DNA of 64,000 nt from Oscillospiraceae bacterium (GTDB taxonomy: Bacteria > Bacillota > Clostridia > Oscillospirales > Oscillospiraceae): contig SVMI01000001.1 of assembly GCA_015067495.1 (NCBI GenBank), positions 124,001 to 188,000 of the forward strand. The letters run 5' to 3'. Below are positions 54,412 through 64,000 of this stretch, one piece after another (the first letter of the stretch is position 1; each line of letters begins with the position of its first letter). Made by a program: the position numbers and the translations under genes. Below the pieces are notes generated by a model. It was not told the origin of the DNA and made no database searches. It saw only the letters and a program-made list of their open reading frames with translations.

Positions 54412-56915
54412 TCTACGGTCTCCTCGGTTTGCTCTCCTTCGACACATTCCACGGAAACCACCTTATTGCCCTCCTCGATGCGCATGACGATGACGCCCTG
54501 CACGTCGCGCTTGTAAATGTTGACGGTGTTGGCGGGGATACGGATGATGACGCCGCCGCTTTCAATGAGCATCACGTCGTCGTTTTCGCCCACGAGGCAG
54601 CAGCCGGCGATGCAGCCGGTCTTGGGCGTGATGTTGTAGTTCTTCAGACCCTTACCGCCGCGACCCTGCGCCACCTTTTCGCCGTTGGCGCCGGTACGCA
54701 GGTATTCGGACAGCTCCGTGCGCTTGCCGAAGCCACGCTCGGTGACGGTCAGCAGGGTCTTGCCGTCCTCTGCCTTCTGTGCGCCGATGACGATGTCGTC
54801 GCCGGTCAGGGTGATACCCTTGACGCCCATGGCGTCACGACCCATGGGACGGACGTCGTTTTCGTTGAAGCAAATCGCCATGCCGTTGCGGGTGGCGAGG
54901 ATGATGTTGTCATCGCCGTTTGTGCGGATGACGTTGATCAGGTGATCCCCCTCATCCAGCGTCAGGGCGCGGATGCCGCCCTTGCGGTTGGTCTTCAGGG
55001 CGATGAAGGGGATGCGCTTGACCGTACCCTGCATGGTGACCATCATCAGGTACTCATCCTCGTGGAATTCACGGGTTACCACGATAGCGGTGACACTCTC
55101 GCCCTGCTCCAGCGGCAGCACATTGACGATCGCCGTTCCCCGGGCGGTACGACCGGCTTCGGGGATCTGGTAGCCCTTGCGGTGGTGTACCTTGCCGTTA
55201 TCCGTAAAGAAGAGGATGTGGTCGTGGGTGGATGCCACGTAGAGGCTCTTGACGTAGTCCTCGTCCTTCAGGTTCTGGGCGTTCACGCCGCGACCGCCGC
55301 GGCTCTGGGTGCGGTAGGTGTCAGCGGGCATACGCTTGATGTAGCCATGATTGGACAGAGTGAAGACGCAGGTCTCCTCCTCGATTAGGTCTTCGATGTC
55401 GATCTCGTCCTCCACGTCCTCGATCTTGGTGTAGCGCTCGTCGCCGTACTTGTCACGCAGGGCGGTCAGCTCGTCCTTCAGGATGGACTTGACCAGCTCG
55501 GGGTTGGAAAGAACCTCCTCGAAGTAAGCGATGCGCTCCATCAGTTCCTTGTATTCGTTCTCCAGCTTTTCCCGATCCAGACCCTGCAGTGCCTTCAGAC
55601 GCATGTCGAGGATCGCCTGCGCCTGCACCTCGGAAAGACCGAAGCGGTTCATCAGGTTTTCCTTGGCGTCGTCATAGGAAGAACGGATGATCTTGATGAC
55701 CTCGTCGATGTTATCCTGCGCGATCAGCAGACCCTCCAAGAGATGGGCGCGCTCCCGCGCCTTCTTCAGGTCGTACTGGGTGCGGCGGACGATGACTTCC
55801 TCTTGGAACAGCAGGTATTCATCGAGAATTTCACGCAGGGAAAGCACCTTCGGCTGGCTCTGATTATTCACCAGTGCCAGCATATTGATGGCAAAGGTGG
55901 TCTGCAGGCTGGTCTGGGTGAACAGCTTGTTCAGCACGATCTGGGGATTGGCATCCCGCTTCAGCTCAATGACGATGCGCATGCCGGTGCGGTCAGACTC
56001 GTCACGGATGTCGGAAATGCCGTCCAGCCGCTTGTCGTTGACCTGATCTGCCATATTCTTGATCAGCATTCTCTTGTTGACCTGATAGGGCAGCTCCGTG
56101 ATGATGATTCTGGTGCGATCCTGACCAAATTCTTCAAAATGATGCTGGGCGCGCAGGGTCAGGCGACCCTTTCCCGTTGCATAGGCGGCACGGATGCCGG
56201 CACGACCCATGATGATGCCCTTGGTGGGGAAATCCGGGCCGGTGATGTGCTGCATCAGATCGGCAAGCGTTGCTTCGGGGTCATCCAGCACGCAGATGCA
56301 GGCGTTGATGACCTCCGTCAGGTTGTGAGGCGGAATGTTGGTCGCCATACCGACGGCAATACCCGACGAGCCGTTTACCAGCAGATTGGGGAAACGGCTG
56401 GGCAGAACACGAGGCTCTTTGCGGGTCTCATCGAAGTTGGGATCCCAGTCGACGGTGTCCTTTTCGATGTCCCGGAGCATTTCGTTCGCCATTTTGGACA
56501 TTCTGGCTTCGGTATAACGGTAGGCAGCCGGGGGGTCGCCATCCACAGAGCCGAAGTTGCCGTGACCGTCCACCAGCATATAGCGCATGGAGAAGTCCTG
56601 CGCCAAGCGCACCAGCGCGTCATAGACAGAGGCGTCGCCATGGGGATGGTAACGACCCAGCACGTCACCGACGCAGGTCGCGGACTTGCGGAAGGGGCGG
56701 TCTGAGGTCAGGTTGTCCTCGTACATGGCGTACAAAATACGGCGGTGAACGGGTTTCAGACCGTCACGCACGTCGGGCAGCGCGCGTCCGACGATAACGG
56801 ACATGGCGTACTCGATATAGCTGTTTTTCATTTCTCTGACAAGCTCAGAGTCGATGATCGCCTGATCGGGATACATGATATCCTCAGGCTTGTAATCTTT
56901 CTTATGTTGTGCCAA
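54408..56915 (-). CDS. gyrA: DNA gyrase subunit A
   Basis: An 835-residue subunit. The TTG start at 56915 has AAAGGAGG upstream; longer in-frame sequence runs into a repeat. [36 protein letters not shown] opens the winged-helix domain; the catalytic Tyr is in [10 protein letters not shown] (about residue 118). The GyrA box QSRGGRGV(N) and six beta-propeller blades are present. The quinolone-determining segment reads [17 protein letters not shown], with Ala at the position equal to E. coli Ser83 and Asp retained at 87. Confidence 0.97.
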   Translation of the reverse strand: MAQHKKDYKPEDIMYPDQAIIDSELVREMKNSYIEYAMSVIVGRALPDVRDGLKPVHRRILYAMYEDNLTSDRPFRKSATCVGDVLGRYHPHGDASVYDALVRLAQDFSMRYMLVDGHGNFGSVDGDPPAAYRYTEARMSKMANEMLRDIEKDTVDWDPNFDETRKEPRVLPSRFPNLLVNGSSGIAVGMATNIPPHNLTEVINACICVLDDPEATLADLMQHITGPDFPTKGIIMGRAGIRAAYATGKGRLTLRAQHHFEEFGQDRTRIIITELPYQVNKRMLIKNMADQVNDKRLDGISDIRDESDRTGMRIVIELKRDANPQIVLNKLFTQTSLQTTFAINMLALVNNQSQPKVLSLREILDEYLLFQEEVIVRRTQYDLKKARERAHLLEGLLIAQDNIDEVIKIIRSSYDDAKENLMNRFGLSEVQAQAILDMRLKALQGLDREKLENEYKELMERIAYFEEVLSNPELVKSILKDELTALRDKYGDERYTKIEDVEDEIDIEDLIEEETCVFTLSNHGYIKRMPADTYRTQSRGGRGVNAQNLKDEDYVKSLYVASTHDHILFFTDNGKVHHRKGYQIPEAGRTARGTAIVNVLPLEQGESVTAIVVTREFHEDEYLMMVTMQGTVKRIPFIALKTNRKGGIRALTLDEGDHLINVIRTNGDDNIILATRNGMAICFNENDVRPMGRDAMGVKGITLTGDDIVIGAQKAEDGKTLLTVTERGFGKRTELSEYLRTGANGEKVAQGRGGKGLKNYNITPKTGCIAGCCLVGENDDVMLIESGGVIIRIPANTVNIYKRDVQGVIVMRIEEGNKVVSVECVEGEQTEETVE

Positions 56916-56972
56916 AAGAAGGTCCTCCTTTTGTGTTGTATCAGAGCAGTCATGCAATGCATGCCCCTAATA

Positions 56973-57098
56973 TGTCATTGCGAGGGAGCAAAGCGACCGT
57001 GGCAATCCGCATTCTTTGCGATGCAACGCATCGCACGGCTCATTGAGCCGCAAGAGAACGGATCGCCACACCAGTGTGCGCACTGGTTCGCGATGACA
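56973..57098. repeat. Dispersed palindrome between gyrB and gyrA
   Basis: TGTCATTGCGAGGGAGCAAAGC opens, TTCGCGATGACA closes; centre of the second type with GCGATGCAACGCATCGC and GCGGCTCATTGAGCCGC-like hairpins; right tip CCAGTGTGCGCACTGG. The gyrB-gyrA gap (194 bp) contains little else, so the element probably lies in the gyrA leader. Confidence 0.85.
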
Positions 57099-57109
57099 GG
57101 TAAATTTGT

Positions 57110-59168
<2,059 letters not shown>

Positions 59169-59173
<5 letters not shown>

Positions 59174-60269
59174 TTACATTTCCCTTTTCAATTTCAATGG
59201 TTTTGCCCAATTTTGTATACTGTCCGGGTTCACAGCAGGTGATGAAAACCTGACCTGAGGTGATCTGGTTCAGCACAAAATCCTGCCGCGCCGGGTCTAA
59301 TTCCGACAGCACATCGTCCAGCAGCAGTACCGGCTCTTCGCCGCTTTCCCGCTTTTGCAGCTCCCGCTGCGCCAGCTTCAGGCTGATCGCCGCGGTGCGG
59401 GTCTGCCCCTGAGAGCCGTAGGCTTTCAGGTCGATGCCGGAAAGGGACACGGAAAAATCGTCCTTGTGGGGGCCGGTCAGGCACGTGCCGGTCTCTAATT
59501 CCGCCCGGTAATGACTCTCCAAATGCGCCTGCAGGGCAGAAGTCAGCTCCGCAACCGGGGCAAAGGGGTCAGAAACCGTGGAAACCGTCTTATATTGCAG
59601 GTCAAAATCCTCCACGCCGCCGGAAAAGGCATTGTGAAACCGCGCCGCTTCCTCGCCGAGGCTCTTGTAAAACCGCGCCCGATAGGAGATCAGCAGCGCA
59701 CCCACCTGACAGAGCCGTGCGTTGTACTCCGGCAGGATCTCCAACACCGCCGGATTTTCAAAATGATCCTTCAAAATGCGGGATTTTTGATCCAAAATGC
59801 GGTTGTATTCCGTCAGTGCCGCGTCGTAGTTGGGACGAAGTTGACATAACGCCTGATCTCCCAGCCTGCGGCGCGCCGACGCGCCGGCTTTCAGAACCAT
59901 CAGATCCTCCGGGCAGAACAAAACCGTGTTCAGCACGCCGGCAATTTCCGCGGTGGTCTTCTTTTTCGCGCCGTTTCGCCAAATTTGACGGGGGCGCGCG
60001 CCGTTAAAGATCACCCAGCGCAGGGTCTGCAGACGATTCTGAGAGAAGATTTCCCCCTCCAGATCGGCAAAATCCGCAGAAAAACGCACCATTTCCGTCT
60101 GCTTTAAGGCACGGAAGCTCTTGCCCGCGCCGAGGTATGCCACGGCTTCCAGTAAATTCGTCTTTCCCTGCGCGTTTTTTCCCACGATCAGGTTGACCCC
60201 GGGGTCAAATTCAAGGGAAAGGGCTTCATAATTCCGGAAATCCCGGAGCTGCAGCTTGTTAAGCCTCAT
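59169..60269 (-). CDS. recF: DNA replication and repair protein RecF
   Basis: A 366-residue ABC-type ATPase for gap repair. Walker A VGKNAQGKTNLLEAV (about residue 32), signature SQGQTRTAAISLKLAQ (about 298) and Walker B VLLLDDVLSELDP (about 328). The ATG lies inside the end of yaaA (11-bp overlap), the usual arrangement in Firmicutes. Confidence 0.95.
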
Positions 60270-60504
60270 TGCAGATGAGATATTCGTCGCCGTCGAAGGC
60301 GAAGCGATCGCCGGGGTAGAGCTTCTTGCCCCGCATGGTGCAGATCTCACCGTTAACGGTGACATAGCCCTCCTGAATTTCCAGCTTCGCGCTGCCGCCG
60401 GAGGGGACGATATTCGCCAGCTTCATGGCAGATTCCAGCTTGATAAACTCCGTCTGGATCACCAGCTTCTGCGCGCTGTCTTTCTTTTTTACAACAACTT
60501 TCAT
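60259..60504 (-). CDS. yaaA: S4-domain RNA-binding protein (YaaA/RlbA-like)
   Basis: An 81-residue protein: IQTEFIKLESAMKLANIVPSGGSAKLEIQEGYVTVNGEICTMRGKKLYPGD is an S4 domain. YaaA lies between dnaN and recF in most Firmicutes and is linked to 50S assembly. The ATG at 60504 has GGAG upstream. Confidence 0.9.
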   Translation of the reverse strand: MKVVVKKKDSAQKLVIQTEFIKLESAMKLANIVPSGGSAKLEIQEGYVTVNGEICTMRGKKLYPGDRFAFDGDEYLICNEA

Positions 60505-60532
60505 GTGTTTACTCCAACGTAACAATTTTCCG

Positions 60533-60931
60533 TGTCATCGCGAGGACGAAGTCCGTGGCGATCTCCCGGTATAATGTATCACCTTGTGATACGATCATAT
60601 AAATCAATCCATCCCGGATTATAATTAAAAATCAACCCGATTTTTCGTTCACGACGCCAGCTTTTTATTTGCTTTTCTCTTTCAAGCGCTGCTTTTACAT
60701 CCGTTGTTTCTTCAAAATACACTAATTTTGTAACATTGTACTTTGATGTAAAACTATCTTTCATAAGATGCATTTTGTGTTCATAAACGCGACGAATCAA
60801 ATTATTGGTAATACCTGTATATAAAACGTTGTGATTCTTATTTGTAAGAATATATACATAATAATTCACGTTTTTGTCCTCATACATTGTCCCGGGAGAT
60901 TGCCACGTCGCTAACGCTCCTCGCAATGACA
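60533..60931. mobile_element. Palindromic repeat carrying a GIY-YIG gene between its arms
   Basis: The left arm 60533-60578 (TGTCATCGCGAGGACGAAGT start, CTCCCGGTATAATGTA end) and the right arm 60883-60931 (inverse of TGTCATTGCGAGGAGCG... ending CTCCCGGGACAATGTA) are inverted copies that match the two arms of the small dispersed palindromes. Small copies have about 20 bp between the arms; here a complete AT-rich gene with its own Shine-Dalgarno fills the gap, with its stop codon touching the left arm. This is a candidate autonomous mobile element. Confidence 0.65.
60579..60869 (-). CDS. GIY-YIG nuclease-family protein
   Basis: A 96-residue protein. A GTG start at 60869 (GAGG 8 bp upstream) yields MNYYVYILTNKNHNVLYTGIT, the usual start of small GIY-YIG domain proteins; NNLIRRVYEHK holds the conserved Arg and KLVYFEETTDVKAALEREKQIKSWRRERK carries the Glu region of the fold. 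The gene is about 30% GC by hand count, far below its neighbours, which points to transfer. It is placed between dnaN and yaaA, breaking a normally tight cluster, and is exactly framed by the arms of a dispersed palindrome. Nicking or mobilisation of that repeat is a hypothesis; repair or no function are alternatives. Confidence 0.85.
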   Translation of the reverse strand: MNYYVYILTNKNHNVLYTGITNNLIRRVYEHKMHLMKDSFTSKYNVTKLVYFEETTDVKAALEREKQIKSWRRERKIGLIFNYNPGWIDLYDRITR

Positions 60932-60952
60932 AATCTGGCAGATTCAAAAAAT

Positions 60953-62062
60953 TTAGCCGTTTTTAATGCGCACCGGCAGAACCATGTAGGAATAATCGTA
61001 TTTCTCCTCCGCCGGGGTCAGCACGATGGGACTCAAACCATTGGTCAGCTCCAGCACCACTTCCTCAGAGGGAATGACGCGCAGAGCATCCGCAAGATAG
61101 CGCACGTTGAAGCCGATCTCCAGCTCCTTGCCGTCGCCGGCGATGGTGCAGCGATCCTCGGCAGCACCGATGGTGGTATTGGTGCGCAGCTGCAGTACCT
61201 GATCACCGAAAACGCAGCGCACGGGACTCTTGTACTTCTCGGAAACGATCAGACCCACGCGCTCAATGGAGCTTGCCAGATCGCCAACGTTTGCAACCAG
61301 CTTCACAGGGCAGTTTGTGGGCACGACCTTGCGCCAGTCGAGGAAATCGCCCTCCAGCAGGCGGCAGATCAAGGTAGCAGCACCGATCTCAAAGAGAATG
61401 TGCTTCGAACCGAGGGTAAAGACCGCGTCCTCCTCGGAATCGGTCAGAATTTTTTCCACTTCCTTCAGACCCGCAGCGGGAACGACAAAGCTCAGCTCCC
61501 GGTTGGTGGGGGTCTCAGGATGGAAGGTGCGGCGGGCAAGACGGAAGCCGTCCACCGCGATGGCGGAAATGCTGTCGTTTTCCACCTCGAACTTGACGCC
61601 GGTGTGGATGGGTCTGCCCTGATTTTCCGATACCGCGAAGATCGTGCCGGAAATCAGCTCCTTCAGCTGCATCTGGGGCATGGAAACACCGCGGCCGCTG
61701 CCCACATCGGGCAGCTCGGGGTAATCCTCTGCGCTTTCCGCGGAGATGGTAAAGGATGCATAGCCGGCGCGGATGGAGACCTTGAAATTGTCATCCACGA
61801 AAACGGTCACAGGACCCTCCGGCAGGCGGCGGATGATGTCACCGAAAAGCTTTGCCGGCAGGATACAGGTGCCGGACTCGGTGACCTCTGCTTCCACGCT
61901 GTAGGTGATGGCTGTTTCCATATTGTAGCCGGTCAGGCTGACGTCTGCGCCGGCGCGGCATAGCACGCCTTCGATCACGGAAAGGCTGCTCTTCTGAGCG
62001 ACGGTACGGCTGGCAATATTCAGACCTTGAACAAGAGTGCTTTTTTCACAGGTAAAACGCAT
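60953..62062 (-). CDS. dnaN: DNA polymerase III beta sliding clamp
   Basis: A 369-residue clamp of three similar domains: MRFTCEKSTLVQGLNIASRTVAQKSSLSVIEGVLCRA at the start and a C-terminal ITLTPAEEKYDYSYMVLPVR-type end that forms the protein-binding cleft. It follows dnaA in the usual order, but a repeat and DnaA boxes lie between the genes. Confidence 0.96.
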   Translation of the reverse strand: MRFTCEKSTLVQGLNIASRTVAQKSSLSVIEGVLCRAGADVSLTGYNMETAITYSVEAEVTESGTCILPAKLFGDIIRRLPEGPVTVFVDDNFKVSIRAGYASFTISAESAEDYPELPDVGSGRGVSMPQMQLKELISGTIFAVSENQGRPIHTGVKFEVENDSISAIAVDGFRLARRTFHPETPTNRELSFVVPAAGLKEVEKILTDSEEDAVFTLGSKHILFEIGAATLICRLLEGDFLDWRKVVPTNCPVKLVANVGDLASSIERVGLIVSEKYKSPVRCVFGDQVLQLRTNTTIGAAEDRCTIAGDGKELEIGFNVRYLADALRVIPSEEVVLELTNGLSPIVLTPAEEKYDYSYMVLPVRIKNG

Positions 62063-62149
62063 ATCGGTCTTCCTTTCTTGTCTTATTATTTATAAAATAT
62101 ATATATGAGATAGAATAAATGCAGTAGTGATAGTAGTAGTATATTTTTA

Positions 62150-62305
62150 TGTGGAAAACCGTCTTTTTCCCTAGAGCCGCAACGACTTTTTTTCCACAAG
62201 GGAGTTTGGAAAAAGCATAACTTTTCCACAGCAGATTTTGGAAAATTTTCACCCTCACTTTTCCACAATGCAACGTATTCTTTTTCAACAGCCGATTGTG
62301 GAAAA
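62150..62305. promoter_or_regulatory. oriC: DnaA-box cluster (candidate oriC part) between dnaN and dnaA
   Basis: Five TTTTCCACA boxes fitting TTWTNCACA: 62190-62198, 62222-62230 and 62259-62267 on the plus strand, 62150-62158 and 62297-62305 on the minus strand. The region is AT-rich, with a purine/AT stretch (about 62085-62150) suited to unwinding. The dnaA-dnaN gap is a common origin location in Firmicutes. Confidence 0.7.
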
Positions 62306-62362
62306 GAATCTATCCAGACGACCAATGGTCGCCCCTTCATTCGGGTTTGTTTCAAATTTCCG

Positions 62363-62474
62363 TGTCATCGCGAAGGAGCAAAGCGACTGTGGCGATCTCC
62401 CGGTACAATTTAGCAAGTCGGCAGATCACTGCTGGAGATTGCCACGTCAGGCTTGCGCCTTCCTCGCAATGACA
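62363..62474. repeat. Dispersed palindrome inside the dnaA-dnaN origin region
   Basis: TGTCATCGCGAAGGAGCAAAGCG opens and CTCGCAATGACA closes; inner blocks GGCGATCTCCCGGTACAAT and CTGGAGATTGCCACGTC. It sits about 60 bp from the DnaA boxes and 57 bp from the dnaA stop codon. Confidence 0.85.
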
Positions 62475-62530
62475 GGGGTATCGTTACGTTTCAGATCGCA
62501 GGGGCATGCATCGCACGTCCACAGAATGCA

Positions 62531-63844
62531 TTACAGCAGGCTATTGATATTGGCTGTGATGTCCCGGATGTTGTTCTGCAAAGTGGTGTTGCCCTTCTTC
62601 AGATCCGATTCTACCTTACGGATGGAGTGCAGGACGGTGGAATGATCCTTGGCAAATTCCATACCGATGTCCGGTAGGCTGAGGTTGGTCAGCTTGCGGA
62701 TCAGGTACATGGCGATCTGCCGCGCCTCGGCGATATTTTTCGTACGCTGAGAGCCACGCAGGATGATCTCGTCCACGTTATAGAACTTGCAGACCTGGCT
62801 GATGATCAGGCTGGGAGTGGGCAGATTACTGCCCTCAGACTTGAACATATCCTCAATCGCCCGGGAAATGTTGTTCAGATCCAGCGGCATGTTGTTCAGA
62901 TCCCGGTAGGCGAGGATCTTCTTGACTGTACCTTCGATCTGACGGACGTTGTTGGTAATGTTGATGGCAATGTAGTTGCAAACATCGTCATCCAGCTCCA
63001 GACCGAGGCTTTTCGCCTTATTGCGCAGGATCGCCATGCGGGTCTCGTAATCCGGCGGCTGGATGTCTGCAAGCAGACCCCACTCAAAACGGGTTCTCAG
63101 TCGATCCTCCAGTGTCAGCATGTCGCTGGGCTTGCGGTCGGAGGTCATGACGATCTGCTTATGCTCCTCGTAGAGCTTGTTGAAGGTATGGAAGAATTCC
63201 TCCTGCGTCTGCTCCTTGCCGGCGATAAACTGCACGTCGTCGATCAGGAACAGATCCGCTTCCCGGTACTTGTTGCGGAATTCAATGTTTTTACCGCTTT
63301 GGATGGCGGCAATCAGCTCAATGGTGAACTGGTCGCCCTTGATGTAGACGATCTTTGCCTCAGGATTGGTCTTGCGGATGCCGTTGGCGATGGCGTACAG
63401 CAGGTGGGTCTTACCCACGCCGGGAGGACCGTAAATGAACAGGGGGTTGTAGATCGTACCCGGGGCATTACTGACAGCAATGGCGGCACTGTGGGCGAAG
63501 CGGTTGGAAGGACCTACCACGAAATTATCAAAGGAAAACTGAGGGTTAAAATCCATGGCGGTCTTGACTTTGTCCTTCTGGCGGAAGGCCTCCAGCTCCT
63601 GATCGTCGAAAACAATCAGCTTGGCGTCGGAATTGAAGATCTCCTTCAGTGCGTCCTGAATGTAGTCCACCGCACGGCGGCGGATGATATCACGGCGGAA
63701 ATCCGACGGAGAGTAGATGATCAGATGCTCCTCATTCAGCTCGATGACCTCTGCATCGTCGAACCATGCCGAAACGGTGATGCCGCTCAGGCGCTCTTCC
63801 ACATAGCTCAGGACCTTTGCCCACACATAGGCGGATGAATACAT
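62531..63844 (-). CDS. dnaA: Chromosomal replication initiator DnaA
   Basis: A 437-residue AAA+ initiator. Domain I at residues 5-80; Walker A YGPPGVGKTHLL (about 139-147), Walker B LFLIDDVQFI, and the C-terminal DnaA-box-binding helix DHSTVLHSIRKVESDL (about 405). The ATG at 63844 has AAAGGAG upstream. Confidence 0.97.
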   Translation of the reverse strand: MYSSAYVWAKVLSYVEERLSGITVSAWFDDAEVIELNEEHLIIYSPSDFRRDIIRRRAVDYIQDALKEIFNSDAKLIVFDDQELEAFRQKDKVKTAMDFNPQFSFDNFVVGPSNRFAHSAAIAVSNAPGTIYNPLFIYGPPGVGKTHLLYAIANGIRKTNPEAKIVYIKGDQFTIELIAAIQSGKNIEFRNKYREADLFLIDDVQFIAGKEQTQEEFFHTFNKLYEEHKQIVMTSDRKPSDMLTLEDRLRTRFEWGLLADIQPPDYETRMAILRNKAKSLGLELDDDVCNYIAINITNNVRQIEGTVKKILAYRDLNNMPLDLNNISRAIEDMFKSEGSNLPTPSLIISQVCKFYNVDEIILRGSQRTKNIAEARQIAMYLIRKLTNLSLPDIGMEFAKDHSTVLHSIRKVESDLKKGNTTLQNNIRDITANINSLL

Positions 63845-63923
63845 GGCGGGTCTCCTTTCAAGGTGTATTTTCTGCGATTTTTCGCGGGAAAACCGCAATT
63901 TTTTCGATATTTTCTCACCCTAA

Positions 63924-63976
63924 ATTTTAACATATTTCTGTGTAAAAAACAAGGTTTTTTTGTAAGATACATTATA
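63924..63976 (-). promoter_or_regulatory. dnaA upstream region: promoter and DnaA-box-like site
   Basis: On the minus strand TTGTTT (63947-63952), 17-bp spacer and TAAAAT (63924-63929) form a likely promoter. A further TATAAT lies at 63971-63976. TTTTACACA at 63939-63947 fits the relaxed DnaA box, so autoregulation is possible. The AT-rich sequence continues to the window edge and may be a second origin segment. Confidence 0.5.
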
Positions 63977-64000
63977 AAAAAAGAATTTGGGAAATGTTAC

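Noticed and set aside
60883..60947. Earlier start codons for the GIY-YIG gene (60947 or 60887)
   Set aside because: They would translate the repeat arm; the family normally starts at MNYYVYILTN, and GAGG precedes the GTG at 60869.
62046..62355. Open frames of 80-89 codons on the minus strand between dnaN and dnaA
   Set aside because: They run through the DnaA boxes and an AT-rich tract, show Tyr/Ile low complexity, and have no ribosome binding site.

Overview
The window is a stretch of chromosome from a GC-rich, spore-forming, low-branching Firmicute, most likely a member of the Oscillospiraceae/Ruminococcaceae (Clostridia). Support for this comes from sporulation genes (spoIIE, yabP, yabQ), a RemB/DUF370 protein, the yabP-yabQ-divIC-yabR order, a 47-residue Cys/Gly-rich peptide of a type seen in Clostridia, consensus SigA promoters with 17-bp spacers, AGGAGG ribosome binding sites, frequent TTG/GTG starts, and many short dispersed palindromes. 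No rRNA, tRNA, prophage, IS transposase or CRISPR array was seen. The species cannot be named from the sequence.

Layout. 1-10.3 kb: an ECF transporter S component cut by the left edge, a His-rich protein plus CooT nickel pair, an M20 dipeptidase, DUF2207 and DUF421/DUF4363 membrane proteins, tadA, an XRE regulator, small zinc-ribbon and sigma-region-4 proteins, dCMP deaminase and a probable pseudo-ADP-ribosylhydrolase. 10.4-20.1 kb: the translation/RNA operon rimP-nusA-rnpM-ylxQ-infB-rbfA-truB-ribF, then rpsO and pnp. 20.1-30.7 kb: rpoD (minus), lepA-hemW, spoIIE (minus), prfA-tsaE-tsaB-upp. 30.9-35.4 kb: murI and an aminotransferase, a tiny Cys-rich peptide, a peptide-binding lipoprotein and pgeF. 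35.6-40.6 kb: secA, yabR-divIC-yabQ-yabP and pcp. 41.2-43.3 kb: a hexapeptide-repeat transferase with a glmM-type mutase. 43.5-46.3 kb: hflC-hflK, DUF2500-DUF1836. 46.4-53.3 kb: a zinc-ribbon membrane protein, two perfect parS sites, parA-parB, PspC, serS, mscL and the nfnA-nfnB-type flavoprotein pair. 53.7-64 kb: the dnaA-side block on the minus strand (dnaA, dnaN, a GIY-YIG gene, yaaA, recF, gyrB, gyrA, rnhA, remB), with a cluster of DnaA boxes between dnaN and dnaA.

The most unusual signal is a family of about 13 dispersed imperfect palindromes of roughly 105-130 bp. Their outer ends read TGTCATTGCGAG inward and their centres often carry CCCGGTACAATGTA. One copy (60533-60931) has its two arms pushed apart by a very AT-rich GIY-YIG nuclease gene (about 30% GC by hand count), exactly where other copies have a short spacer. 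This looks like an autonomous element and its small non-autonomous derivatives, comparable in logic to RAYT/REP systems but with a GIY-YIG enzyme. Other notable points are a 34-bp exact piece of cooT duplicated onto the end of the peptidase gene, an ADP-ribosylhydrolase homologue lacking both metal-ligand motifs, a yabQ frame that runs 281 nt into divIC, a parS site that doubles as the end of a gene, and a majority of genes, including nusA-infB and rpsO-pnp, facing the dnaA region.
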